NCBI RefSeq assembly: GCF_017161405.1
Contig: NZ_CP071051.1
Location: 2,542,001 to 2,606,000, forward strand
Direction of reading: 5' to 3'
DNA length: 64,000 bases
DNA from: Leucobacter sp. CX169
Lineage (GTDB): Bacteria; Actinomycetota; Actinomycetes; Actinomycetales; Microbacteriaceae
Position numbers and translations under genes: made by a program. The notes beneath the pieces are model-generated. The model was given only the letters and a program-made list of their open reading frames with translations, made no database searches and was not told the origin of the DNA. Below are positions 39,249 through 48,322 of the stretch, in pieces; the stretch's first letter is position 1, and every line of letters begins with the position of its first letter.

Positions 39249-40375
39249 GCCGTCACTGCTAGCGCGCGCAGATCCTTCTGGTCTTTCCACCTACGCATGC
39301 GCCGCTCGACCGGACGCTCGACGAAGCTATGCAGGGCCCAAGCCAGCACGAGGTCGAGCGCGAAGATCGCAAACATCCAACCCAGGTTTCGCCAGGAAGG
39401 TTCCTGGTATCCGAAGATGCGAAGCGCCAGATAGATCATGGTCGCGTGCACCAGGTAGAACGCGAATGACCATTCGCCGAGCTTGATCTGGGGCCCGAGC
39501 TCGAAGATCGAGCGACGCCCGTTCAGCGCACGCATAGTAAGCGAGACGATGGCAAGCCCGACCGCCACGGTGAACACCTCGTTGCCGAAATCCGCGAACG
39601 GCGAAAACACGGGGTACCGTGTCGACGCCACGACGAGCATTACGGTGACAGCCAACGATCCCACTCCGACAACCGGGTTGAGGCGTGGACGCCAACCCGA
39701 ACGCATGGCCCAAGCGAGCGCCATACCGAGGAGGAACTCGGGAATCCGGGTAATCGGCATCGGCACCAGCGCTAGCCAGGAGTCAGGCCAGAGCACCATG
39801 CCTGCCCGATACCCTAACGCCCACACGATCGCGAGACCGGCTACACCCAGAGCGCCTCGCTTTGCGAGCGGGGTGAGCACACGAGAAATCCAGGGGTACA
39901 GCGCGTAGAAGAGCGCCTCTACCGTGAGCGTCCAGGCAGCAGGGTTTCCCGAGAACAGGATCGCCGGGTTCGCGAACCAGCCCTGCAGCAGTACGACTGA
40001 GAGCAGCAAGATTCCGAGGTCGAAGGGCTTCAGGAAGCTGCCCTCGGGAATCGGATCCCAAGTGTAGAACACCAACACTGCAAGCACTAAGGCAACCATG
40101 TGCGCCGGCCAGATCCGCGCGAAGCGGCGCCAGTAGAAGGTCGATGTCGGCACGCCTGGGCGCATAGACCAGGTCAATACAAATCCCGAGAGCACGAAGA
40201 AGAACGTGACGCCGAGGTAGCCCTGACCAAAGATCGCGTCAATTGAGCCCGGCAGCGGCGCAAAGACCTGAATGTGGTACAGGAACACCATGAATGCCGC
40301 CCACCAGCGCAGCCCCGTCAACGCATCGAGACGCTGCGTGGGAAGAGCGAGCGTCGCAGAGGTATTTGGTGTCAC
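39245..40375 (-). CDS. Acyltransferase family 3 membrane protein (OafA/ExoZ type)
   Basis: A 376-residue polytopic protein with about ten helices and the acyltransferase-3 signatures DALTGLRWWAAFMVFLYH (residues 17-34), GYLGVTFFFVLSGFVL and R-x10-R-type YWRRFARIWP, plus SFAFYLVHATMIY near the C-terminus. These enzymes O-acetylate or O-succinylate sugars of surface polymers across the membrane. The catalytic His is in the LYHIQVF segment. It is convergent with the third paralogue and divergent from the GT2 gene, so it probably modifies the finished repeat unit. Confidence 0.92.
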   Translation of the reverse strand: MTPNTSATLALPTQRLDALTGLRWWAAFMVFLYHIQVFAPLPGSIDAIFGQGYLGVTFFFVLSGFVLTWSMRPGVPTSTFYWRRFARIWPAHMVALVLAVLVFYTWDPIPEGSFLKPFDLGILLLSVVLLQGWFANPAILFSGNPAAWTLTVEALFYALYPWISRVLTPLAKRGALGVAGLAIVWALGYRAGMVLWPDSWLALVPMPITRIPEFLLGMALAWAMRSGWRPRLNPVVGVGSLAVTVMLVVASTRYPVFSPFADFGNEVFTVAVGLAIVSLTMRALNGRRSIFELGPQIKLGEWSFAFYLVHATMIYLALRIFGYQEPSWRNLGWMFAIFALDLVLAWALHSFVERPVERRMRRWKDQKDLRALAVTA

Positions 40376-40460
40376 AGAGGTCCAATCGGAGTTCGTCCAG
40401 CGTCCTCAATTCTACTTGAGCGGCGGGTCACCCCAGAGAACACTAATGTAGCATCGAGGG

Positions 40461-41546
40461 ATGACAGACTTGCTCGTCGATGTGACCATCGCCGTACATT
40501 CCTCGACGAGGCCCATAGCTCGAGCGGTCGGTTCAGTCCTCGACAACACTGCCGCCGCCGTTCGAGTAAATGTGGTGGCTCACAACATCGACCCAGAGGT
40601 CATTCGCGCCAATCTCGGAGATTACGCCGACGACCCCCGGGTTCGCCTGCTCGCATTGACCGACAACATTCCGTCGCCCGCCGGCCCTATGAATTTTGGG
40701 TTTGAGCATTCCACTGCTCCCTTCGTTTCCCTCATGGGATCGGACGACGAGCTCGCTCCGGGCGCGATCGATTCTTGGCTTGCGCTGCAAAAAGAAACCG
40801 GAGCCGAAGCAGTGTTGGCTCGCATTCAGCTCGCAACCGGACGCACCGACCCCTATCCCCCGGTGCGCGCGGGACGACGCAGCCGCGCGCTCGACGGCCG
40901 CAAAGATCGCCTCGCGTACCGGAGTGCCCCTTTGGGGCTCATCGACCGCCGCCGGTTCGGCGATCTTCGCCTGTCTGTCGGGCTCCCTTCCGGGGAAGAC
41001 CTCAACTACTCCCTGACCCTCTGGTTCACGGGCAAGCGACTCGCCTACGACCTGAATGGCCCCGCCTACGTAATCAACGACGATGCGGGAGACCGGGTCA
41101 CTTCAGCGCCACGCCCGTTAGCCGAGGACTTCGCGTTCTTGGACGAGCTCGAAAGCCTCCCCTGGTTCACCCAGGCGAGCAAACCCGAGCGCACGGCGAT
41201 CGCCGCAAAGCTCATTCGGATTCACATCTTTGACGCCGTCCTTGCGCGCACACGGAGCGGCGAGGCCCTGGCCGAGAACCGCGCCGACCTCCTCGCCTTG
41301 CTCGACCGCTTTGAACGCATCGCCCCCAAGGTGACCCGACTGCTCTCGCGCGCCGACCGGGCGGTCTTCAGTGATCTGCAGAGCTTGGAAAGTACGCCCG
41401 AGAGCATCGCGCTCCGCCTCGATGCTCGCCATCTCTACCTCTCGGTGCCGACGCTCCTCACGAGCAACCCGATGTTCGCGCTGCACCGCCAGGCGCCCTT
41501 TCGCACGCTATTCGCGGGCTACAGGATCTTGAACCGCGGGTACTAA
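40461..41546 (+). CDS. GT2 family glycosyltransferase
   Basis: A 361-residue GT-A transferase: N-terminal VTIAVHSSTRPIARAVGSVL with the DxD-like acidic site in LMGSDDELAPGAID. A C-terminal helical part (about 230-361) has no membrane segment. It recognises a nucleotide sugar and, from context, an undecaprenyl-linked acceptor (inference). An unusual feature is the conserved cluster DDxA-ED in FGDLRLSVGLPSGEDLNYSL, typical of GT2 catalytic loops. It is divergent from the acyltransferase gene and convergent with the ABC exporter (10-base gap). Confidence 0.82.
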   Translation: MTDLLVDVTIAVHSSTRPIARAVGSVLDNTAAAVRVNVVAHNIDPEVIRANLGDYADDPRVRLLALTDNIPSPAGPMNFGFEHSTAPFVSLMGSDDELAPGAIDSWLALQKETGAEAVLARIQLATGRTDPYPPVRAGRRSRALDGRKDRLAYRSAPLGLIDRRRFGDLRLSVGLPSGEDLNYSLTLWFTGKRLAYDLNGPAYVINDDAGDRVTSAPRPLAEDFAFLDELESLPWFTQASKPERTAIAAKLIRIHIFDAVLARTRSGEALAENRADLLALLDRFERIAPKVTRLLSRADRAVFSDLQSLESTPESIALRLDARHLYLSVPTLLTSNPMFALHRQAPFRTLFAGYRILNRGY

Positions 41547-41556
41547 GTCCCGAGTT

Positions 41557-43353
41557 CTAGTCGTCCAACATCCCGGCAAGGCCCGCGAGCGCGACCTGCT
41601 CGCCGAATGCCGGGAGCTTCCTAGCGACCTCGCTGAAGGTGCCCTGCGCGACAATTACGCCGTTGTCGAGGTAGCAGACGCGATCGTAATCCTTGATAGT
41701 CGACAACCGGTGAGCCACTGAAATCAGCGTCACCTCTCCGAGCAGGCTCTGGATGGACTTCGTGACCTCGTCCTCGGTCTTGGTATCGAGCGAGCTGGTC
41801 GCCTCGTCGAGCACCAGTACCAGCGGGTCGCTGTAGAGCGCACGAGCGATGCCCAGACGCTGCTGCTGACCACCCGACAGCGAGACGCCGCGCTCCCCGA
41901 TGCGTTCATCAATGCCAGCTGCACGCGATCCGATCAACGAGCCAAGCTGCGCGCGCTCGAGCGCGTGAATCACGCGATCACGGTCGACCTCTCCGCCCCA
42001 CGTCAGCGCGACGTTCTGCGCGATCGTGCCATCGAAAAGTGCGACGCGCTGCGGGACATACCCGACGCGACCACGCCATTGGCGCAGCACCGACTGCAGG
42101 GGTTCTTCATCGAGCGTAATCTCGCCCGAGGAGGGCTGGCTGAGGCCGAGCAAGAGGTCAATGAGGGTCGACTTGCCCGCACCTGAGGGGCCGACGATGC
42201 CGATGGAACTGCCCAAGGGAATCTCCAGGGAGAGCCCACGGATGACGTCGTCCTCCGCTTTCGGGTACCGAAACCGAACGTCCGTGAGCTGCAAGCTTCG
42301 CGGGGAATCGGAAAGCACAGCGGTATCCGCCGGAGCCTGCGAGGTCCGCATGTCCTGCTCCGCAGCGACGAGATCCCCGATGACGTCGAGGGCACCGGGT
42401 GTGCTCGCGGTGGCCTGAACGATGCCGCCTTGCAAGCCCGTGAGCGCAGGAATCAGTCGGAAGCCCGTCGTGGCGAAGAGTGCGACAGAGCCCAGAGCGC
42501 CGGCCATCCCTCCCTGCCAATACGCGACGCCTCCGATAAGCAGGATCCCGCCAACCAACGCCGCCTCGAACGCAAATCCGGGCAGAATGCCAAGGAAGGA
42601 TCCGTTCGCGCGAGCGCGCGCACCGTGACGGCGATTCTCGGTCACCATGTCGGCAACCTCGCCGAGGCGGTTGCGGAGGCTGAGCTCTTTCAGCGCCTCG
42701 ATCATCTCAGTCATCAGGATGGCAACGCGATAGCCGTAGTGCAGGTTGACCTGGCCTGCCTCGAGCGCCCGTTTGGTGACCACGAAGTGCACAATCATTG
42801 TCACTGCCGACAGGTAGACGAGCGCGATTACCGACGTCACCGGATCTGCGAAGACGAGAACACCCAATACGAGCACGAACGTGAAGAACGAGCTCGGGAT
42901 CCGCATGATGGGAAGCACGAAGCCGGCCATCGTGTTTGCGATTCCCGCATCCGCGATTCTCGTGATCTCGGCAATCGAACGCTTGGAGCGCTCCTCCCAG
43001 CTGGAGTTGATGTACGCCCGGAAGAGCCGGTCGCCAATCTCGAGCTCGTACTTTGCAAAGCGACGCGTCGCGAACCACTGCAGCACGACGTTCAGCACCG
43101 ACTTCAAGATCATGAGAAGCAGCGCCACGAGCACAAATCCCGGCGCAGCCTCGGCCGGCAGCTCGCCGACGACCGGCAGCTTAATCGAAGCACCGGTGAT
43201 CGCTGGCCCGATCACCACTGCAAGCAGGCCCATCGCAACCGCGTCGATCAGAGTAATGAGGCTGGTCGCCACGATATAGCCGACAAAGTACCGCTGGGCG
43301 CCCAGGGGCAGCAGCGGGAGGAGCTGTCGGAGAACTCTCCAGATGGACTTCAT
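41557..43353 (-). CDS. ABC transporter, fused permease and ATPase (PglK/MsbA-like flippase candidate)
   Basis: A 598-residue half-transporter: six hydrophobic segments in residues 1-320, then an ATPase domain with Walker A GPSGAGKSTLID (near 394), signature LSGGQQQRLGIARAL, Walker B LVLVLDEATSSLD and the H-loop SVAHRLST. It works as a homodimer. Its position in a polysaccharide locus and its layout fit a lipid-linked oligosaccharide flippase such as PglK, but peptide or lipid export is not excluded. It is followed after 35 bases by the DegT gene in the reverse reading order. Confidence 0.88.
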   Translation of the reverse strand: MKSIWRVLRQLLPLLPLGAQRYFVGYIVATSLITLIDAVAMGLLAVVIGPAITGASIKLPVVGELPAEAAPGFVLVALLLMILKSVLNVVLQWFATRRFAKYELEIGDRLFRAYINSSWEERSKRSIAEITRIADAGIANTMAGFVLPIMRIPSSFFTFVLVLGVLVFADPVTSVIALVYLSAVTMIVHFVVTKRALEAGQVNLHYGYRVAILMTEMIEALKELSLRNRLGEVADMVTENRRHGARARANGSFLGILPGFAFEAALVGGILLIGGVAYWQGGMAGALGSVALFATTGFRLIPALTGLQGGIVQATASTPGALDVIGDLVAAEQDMRTSQAPADTAVLSDSPRSLQLTDVRFRYPKAEDDVIRGLSLEIPLGSSIGIVGPSGAGKSTLIDLLLGLSQPSSGEITLDEEPLQSVLRQWRGRVGYVPQRVALFDGTIAQNVALTWGGEVDRDRVIHALERAQLGSLIGSRAAGIDERIGERGVSLSGGQQQRLGIARALYSDPLVLVLDEATSSLDTKTEDEVTKSIQSLLGEVTLISVAHRLSTIKDYDRVCYLDNGVIVAQGTFSEVARKLPAFGEQVALAGLAGMLDD

Positions 43354-43388
43354 AGTGTCAGCACATTCTCGCGATGCGAAAAGGGCGC

Positions 43389-44498
43389 TTACGCACCCGC
43401 TTTCACTACCGCGGTTACGGCAGCAATTATGCGATCAAGATCGCCCGCAGTGACCGACGGGTGGACCGGGAGCGACAGCACCTCGCTCGCAGCGCGCTCG
43501 GTCTCGGGAAGCTCGAGACCCGGGGCGTACTTGGCGAGCGAGGGCAGGCGGTGGTTCGGAATCGGATAGTAGACCCCGGAACCAACGTTGTGCTCAGCCT
43601 TGAGCGCGTCGCGAATGCGGTCGCGCTCGGCCGCGTCGACGCGAATCGTGTACTGGTGGTAGACGTGCACGGCCTCGGCTGCGACGTAGGGGGTCGTCAC
43701 CCCCGCCACACCGGCAAGCCCGGCGTCGAGCGTTGCGGCGTTGCTCTGACGCTGCGCGGTCCAAGCGTCGACCTTTGTCAGCTGGACTCGTCCGATTGCG
43801 GCGTGGACGTCGGTCATTCGCGCGTTGAAGCCGATGACCTCGTTGGCGTACTGAGTCTCCATGCCCTGGTTACGCAAGAGGCGGACGTTGCGGGCGATCT
43901 CGCTCGTCGCGCAGGTGACCATTCCGCCCTCGCCCGAGGTCATGTTCTTCGTCGGATAGAGGCTGAACATTCCGAAGTCGCCGATGGCACCGACCGGCCG
44001 ACCATTCCAGCTCGCGCCGTGCGCCTGAGCCGCGTCCTCGTAGATCGCGAGCCCGTGTTCAGCCGCGATCGCTTCAATCTGGTCGACGAGGAAGGGGTGG
44101 CCGTAGAGGTGCACCGGCATGATGCCCTTGGTGCGGGGGGTGATCGATGCACGCACTGACTCGGGGTCAAGGGTAAACGTGTTCGGTTCGATGTCCGCAA
44201 ACACCGGCGTCGCGCCGGTCAGGGCAACCGAGTTGCCAGTGGCAGCGAAGGTAAAAGAGGGGACGATGACTTCGTCGCCCGCGCCGACGCCCGCTGCGAG
44301 AAGGCCAAGGTGCTGGCCGCTCGTGCCAGAGTTTACCGCGACGGTCTCGCGCCCCTGCACAAAGTGCTCCGCGAATTCCTGCTCGAACGCAGCAACTTCG
44401 GGGCCTTGGGCGATCATTCCCGAACGCAAGACACGGTCGACCGCTTCACGCTCTTTGTCGCCAATAATCGGCTTCGCCGCGGGGATGAATTCACCCAT
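43389..44498 (-). CDS. DegT/DnrJ/EryC1/StrS family aminotransferase (GnnB/WlbE-like candidate)
   Basis: A 369-residue PLP enzyme that aminates keto-sugars on nucleotide carriers. Signatures are VNSGTSGQHLGLLAAGVGAG, the PLP-stacking region SFTFAATGNSV, IYEDAAQAHGA (Asp for the pyridine N) and the Schiff-base Lys184 in LYPTKNMTSGEGG. The ATG at 44498 gives MGEFIPAAKPIIG; the upstream open frame is not needed. With the Gfo/Idh enzyme at 31616 it can make a 3-amino (or 4-amino) sugar, the substrate expected by the LpxA-like acyltransferase at 48319 (inference). Confidence 0.92.
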   Translation of the reverse strand: MGEFIPAAKPIIGDKEREAVDRVLRSGMIAQGPEVAAFEQEFAEHFVQGRETVAVNSGTSGQHLGLLAAGVGAGDEVIVPSFTFAATGNSVALTGATPVFADIEPNTFTLDPESVRASITPRTKGIMPVHLYGHPFLVDQIEAIAAEHGLAIYEDAAQAHGASWNGRPVGAIGDFGMFSLYPTKNMTSGEGGMVTCATSEIARNVRLLRNQGMETQYANEVIGFNARMTDVHAAIGRVQLTKVDAWTAQRQSNAATLDAGLAGVAGVTTPYVAAEAVHVYHQYTIRVDAAERDRIRDALKAEHNVGSGVYYPIPNHRLPSLAKYAPGLELPETERAASEVLSLPVHPSVTAGDLDRIIAAVTAVVKAGA

Positions 44499-44590
44499 TT
44501 GCTGACCTGCTTTCACTACGTTCCTGAATAATTCGGATTCGCGCATTAGCTTACTTGCCAGAAGAAGCGCAGCCTGGACACTACTCGGGC

Positions 44591-45568
44591 TCAAACCGGC
44601 TGCAGCAGGTTGCGCACCGCGTCCTTGAGCCCCGTCCCATATGCGCGATAGCGCCCCAGGCGCAGCTGTGCAAGAATCGGGGACAACCGCCGTACTCGAG
44701 ATTCGGGGTAGGTCTGACGCGCCTCCTCGAAGGCAAACTTCTCAAGCGCCATTGCCCGGTAGTTCCCTGGGACCCCCTCAATACGGCCGATGCGGGAGGC
44801 GAGAGCTTCTGCCCGGAGGTACAGCCGACGGTTGCGTTCTGTCCGAGGCTGCCTGAACATGCCAAGCCGTCGCGCAATCGTCATCTTGCTCATTCCGACC
44901 TGGTTGTTGCCGTGCTGGCGGTAGTCAGTGAGCGACTCGTCCAGCATGCGAACGCCATCACGAGCTGCGGCGACAACGGCGAGCCACTCGTCGTGCAACC
45001 AGGAGTCGGGAAACGGAGCTGCGAGCTCGGCCACTGACCGGCGAAACATGACCGTTGCGCCAGTGGCGAGGTTGCGTCGCAAGAACTGCTCGAATGCGCG
45101 ACCCTGCTCGACCAGCGAACGCTCGGAGGCGCTCATCCCTAGGGCCGCGAAAAGCTCGTGACCGAGATATGCGCCATGCTCGTCGACCTGACGCGCGTTG
45201 CTAAACACAAGCAACACGGCTGGGTCGTCGAACTGAGCCGCCAGGCGTTCAATTCGCTGCGGATGCCACACATCGTCCTGATCGCACAAAGCGACCAGCT
45301 CACCTGAGCAATGTGCGATTGCCTGCGCGAAGTTCTGCGTGACGCGCAAAGGGACATCGTTGCGCAGGACTGTGAGCTGCGGAGCCGTCCCGAACGCCGC
45401 TTCTTGGGCGGCCACCGCAGCCTCTACGATCGCGACCGTGCGATCCTGCGATGCATCATCGGACAGCACGATCTCGTCTACTGGCCGCGTCTGCGCAAGG
45501 ATCGACCTGATCTGTTCCGCGACGTACTGGGCGCCATTATGGGTGCCGAGCGCGACTGAGATCCTCAC
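44591..45568 (-). CDS. GT2 family glycosyltransferase
   Basis: A 325-residue GT-A family 2 transferase (VRISVALGTHNGAQYVAEQI, SDDASQDRT, DxD-type ALCDQDDVWHP) with ATGATVMFRRSV and SWLHDEWLAVV acceptor-loop segments, close to WfgS/WfeV-like rhamnosyl- or galactosyltransferases. The GTG at 45568 overlaps the stop of the DUF2142 gene by four bases (GTGA), so they are co-translated. The longer open frame runs antisense-free but lacks a ribosome site near its start. Confidence 0.88.
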   Translation of the reverse strand: MRISVALGTHNGAQYVAEQIRSILAQTRPVDEIVLSDDASQDRTVAIVEAAVAAQEAAFGTAPQLTVLRNDVPLRVTQNFAQAIAHCSGELVALCDQDDVWHPQRIERLAAQFDDPAVLLVFSNARQVDEHGAYLGHELFAALGMSASERSLVEQGRAFEQFLRRNLATGATVMFRRSVAELAAPFPDSWLHDEWLAVVAAARDGVRMLDESLTDYRQHGNNQVGMSKMTIARRLGMFRQPRTERNRRLYLRAEALASRIGRIEGVPGNYRAMALEKFAFEEARQTYPESRVRRLSPILAQLRLGRYRAYGTGLKDAVRNLLQPV

Positions 45569-47073
45569 GGTTGCCGAATCTCCTGCGGCATGAGCTTGCG
45601 GCCAGCGTTTGAGAAGAGGAGAGCATACATTCCGAGGAGGAACAGCGCGAAGGATGCGCTTCCTGCGACCCAAACCGTCATCGGTTCGATCGGCAGGGAC
45701 CACCACCACTCTTTGTTGAGGTTCAGGTTCAGCGAGCCTACGTCTTCCCCAGTTATGTAACGTCGCATGTTCGTGTGCAATGCAAGCGCATTCGCCAACG
45801 AGACCCCGAGCACGATAGCGACACCCTGCAGTCGGCCGAGCCCGAGATCGTCCCGTTTCATGCCCATGAGCGCAACCCCGACGAACATGACGAGCAGCGG
45901 CAGCACATACCGAGGCTGCACCTCATCGCCGACGCGAGCTTGCATGCCGTGCAGCACATAGAGCGGGAACGCTGCGAGCGAAAAGGCGACAATTGCGAGC
46001 GCAATCGCCTTGCGGCGCTCAAGCACGTGCACGCCCCAGAAAACCACGGCGAAGAAGACCCCAATCATCACGATGAATACCGTGGCCGGCAGCTTGGTAT
46101 CGATCCACCCCAAGCCCCAAGTACCGAGATTTCCCGCCCACAATGACGGCAAGAGCAAGATGTTCTGCACCAGCAGCGAGAACGGCGAGTCAGCCGCCCC
46201 GGCCACGACGCCTGGCTCGGCAAAGTCTTGCGCTGCGCCAACCGCTGCCGCGCCAGTCGCTTGGTTCGAGCTGAGGAAGAAAAAAGCGCCAATGACGATG
46301 AGAATCCCCGGGAGGACGAGTCGCCACGCCCACTCGCGGCTCTTCTCGAATGTGAGCACCGTCGCGACGACTGCCGCCACCGCGACATACACCGCCGCGT
46401 CGCCACGGGATCCGGCCCCCATGACCCCCAGCAATACCGCCAGCACCGCGAGGGCGATTCGACGACCTCGGCTCTGCGCAGTGAAGTACCCATATGTCGC
46501 GAGCCAGACGCCCAGGCCCGAGAGAATGGCCCAGCTACTTGGATTGACGCTGGGAATCAGGAAGACGCCGAGCGGAATCAGGGTGACAACCGCCGACCAA
46601 AACAGCGGCCCCCGCTGTCCCGGGCGCAGCAGCACAAATAGCGTGGCGAACGTGAGCACGAAGATCAACGCGTTCAACATTCTCATCATGATTGTCGACG
46701 TCGCGACGTCGTCGCTGACCAGGGTGCCCATTGTCGCGTAGAAGATCGGCGGGTAGCTGTTTGCAAAGTTGCCGCGCGCAGTTGAGACGTTCGAGTCGTT
46801 GGACACCGCGCAAGCCGCGCTCTGCTCGGGCTGCTTCGCGAAGCACAGGGCAGAGTAGGTGATTTCAGCAGGCACTGCCCGCTCCCCTGCAGAGGCGCCC
46901 GCCTCGCACTGACCGGCTTCTTCTCCCCAGGCGCACCAGATGCTTGCGAGGTGGAAGTCGTCGTCAGGCGCGGCACCGACGGGGGAAGCCAAAGCCCAAC
47001 TGCCGAGTCCGACAAATGCAAAAATACCGAATACTCCGACGAGTGCGACCCGCACCCAACGACTGCGCTCCAT
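45565..47073 (-). CDS. DUF2142 family membrane protein, paralogue 1
   Basis: A 502-residue polytopic protein with about ten hydrophobic helices. The first ends in GLGSWALASPVGAAPDDDFHL, followed by an extracytoplasmic Cys-rich loop (IWCAWGEEAGQCEAGA). DUF2142 proteins resemble GT-C glycosyltransferases: the DDD after helix 1 is in the position of the catalytic acidic motif. They probably use polyprenyl-phosphate sugars outside the cell (inference from fold). The ATG at 47073 has GGGAGGAA upstream. A close paralogue lies at 53443. Confidence 0.82.
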   Translation of the reverse strand: MERSRWVRVALVGVFGIFAFVGLGSWALASPVGAAPDDDFHLASIWCAWGEEAGQCEAGASAGERAVPAEITYSALCFAKQPEQSAACAVSNDSNVSTARGNFANSYPPIFYATMGTLVSDDVATSTIMMRMLNALIFVLTFATLFVLLRPGQRGPLFWSAVVTLIPLGVFLIPSVNPSSWAILSGLGVWLATYGYFTAQSRGRRIALAVLAVLLGVMGAGSRGDAAVYVAVAAVVATVLTFEKSREWAWRLVLPGILIVIGAFFFLSSNQATGAAAVGAAQDFAEPGVVAGAADSPFSLLVQNILLLPSLWAGNLGTWGLGWIDTKLPATVFIVMIGVFFAVVFWGVHVLERRKAIALAIVAFSLAAFPLYVLHGMQARVGDEVQPRYVLPLLVMFVGVALMGMKRDDLGLGRLQGVAIVLGVSLANALALHTNMRRYITGEDVGSLNLNLNKEWWWSLPIEPMTVWVAGSASFALFLLGMYALLFSNAGRKLMPQEIRQP

Positions 47074-47250
47074 GTACGTGCGTTCCTCCCGTGCCGCCCG
47101 GCAATGCCAATTCAGATCAGTTCCGCACAACAATTACGTCGGCGCCCGCGTTCGAATGCATCTCTCCTGGAATTCTAGCCGCGCGAATCTGGGGCCACCG
47201 ATGCTTACCCGACCACAGGCAAAAGAGGCATCGTCTGTCAGACTAGGCGT

Positions 47251-47955
47251 ATGAGCTTTGAGATAGTCGGATCGGGAACGGTCGACTCTGGGAACCGAGA
47301 TGTCTGGGTGATCATCCCCCTGTACAACGAAGCCACCGTAATCGGCGAGGTAATCGCCGGCCTCCTCACCGTTTTCCCCAATATCGTTTGCATCGATGAC
47401 GGGTCCCATGACGGCTCCGGCGTGATCGCTCGGGCGGCAGGTGCGCGCGTCGCGACGCATCCCATTAATCTCGGACAGGGCGCCTCGCTCCAGACCGGAT
47501 TTGAGTATGCGCTTGAGCGAGATGCGCAGTATGCCGTCACGTTTGACGCCGATGGCCAGCACCGTGTCGAGGACGCGTCAGCCATGGTCGATCGTGCTCG
47601 AGCTGAGGATCTTGCGATCGTGTTCGGCTCAAGATTCCTTGACGACCGCACGAAGCCCGGCTTATTGAAGCGTGTCGTGCTGAAGACCGCGGTGTTTGTG
47701 ACCAATTGGACGACGAAGACTCGTCTCACTGACGCACACAACGGCCTGCGAACCATCCGCCAGGATGCGCTTCGCCAAGTAAAGCTCAAGCAGGATCGCA
47801 TGGCACACGGCACCGAGATCATCATGCAGCTCGGCCGCACCCGGCTTCCTTACGCCGAGCAACCAGTCGAGGTGCTCTATACCGACTATTCACGGGCCAA
47901 GGGGCAGTCCCTCTTGAACTCCATCAATATCTTGATCGAACTGATTACCCGATAG
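47251..47955 (+). CDS. GT2 family glycosyltransferase (polyprenyl-phosphate type)
   Basis: A 234-residue GT2 enzyme without membrane helices, similar to dolichyl/undecaprenyl-phosphate sugar synthases: VIIPLYNEATVIGEVIAGLL, IDDGSHDGSG, TFDADGQHRVEDA and DAHNGLRTIRQDAL. It probably loads a sugar onto polyprenyl phosphate, which a GT-C protein such as the DUF2142 neighbour could use. It is divergent from DUF2142 paralogue 1 (177-base gap) and 7 bases before the DUF2304 gene. Confidence 0.9.
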   Translation: MSFEIVGSGTVDSGNRDVWVIIPLYNEATVIGEVIAGLLTVFPNIVCIDDGSHDGSGVIARAAGARVATHPINLGQGASLQTGFEYALERDAQYAVTFDADGQHRVEDASAMVDRARAEDLAIVFGSRFLDDRTKPGLLKRVVLKTAVFVTNWTTKTRLTDAHNGLRTIRQDALRQVKLKQDRMAHGTEIIMQLGRTRLPYAEQPVEVLYTDYSRAKGQSLLNSINILIELITR

Positions 47956-47962
47956 AGGCAAC

Positions 47963-48322
47963 ATGACGGTATTCCAGCTACTTCTCATCATCATTGTTGC
48001 GCTCGCAACGGTACTCGTGCTGCGTCGACTTTCGGGCGATCGCTCCCTCGCGATCAAGCGACTCCTGGCTGCGCTCTTCGCGGCGGTGGCGTTAATCGCG
48101 ATAGTGTTCCCCGAGGCGCTGACCCGGGTAGCGAATCTGCTGGGCATCGGCCGGGGTACCGACCTTCTCCTCTACGTGGCAATCATCGGCGCAATGCTGT
48201 TTGTATGGGCGACTATTCGCTCTCGTGCACGGCAAGACGCGAAAGTTACCGAACTCGCGCGCGCGGTCGCCCTCATGGAGGCGCGACTCACCGAAGGCAG
48301 AAGCGATCGAGGGAACTCATGA
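47963..48322 (+). CDS. DUF2304 family membrane protein
   Basis: A 119-residue protein with three hydrophobic segments (about 4-20, 36-52, 67-85), basic loops and a helical C-terminal tail ending in a charged stretch, matching DUF2304. These proteins are nearly always encoded beside GT2 polyprenyl-phosphate sugar synthases and are thought to help anchor or flip the product. Its stop overlaps the LpxA-like start (ATGA). Confidence 0.85.
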   Translation: MTVFQLLLIIIVALATVLVLRRLSGDRSLAIKRLLAALFAAVALIAIVFPEALTRVANLLGIGRGTDLLLYVAIIGAMLFVWATIRSRARQDAKVTELARAVALMEARLTEGRSDRGNS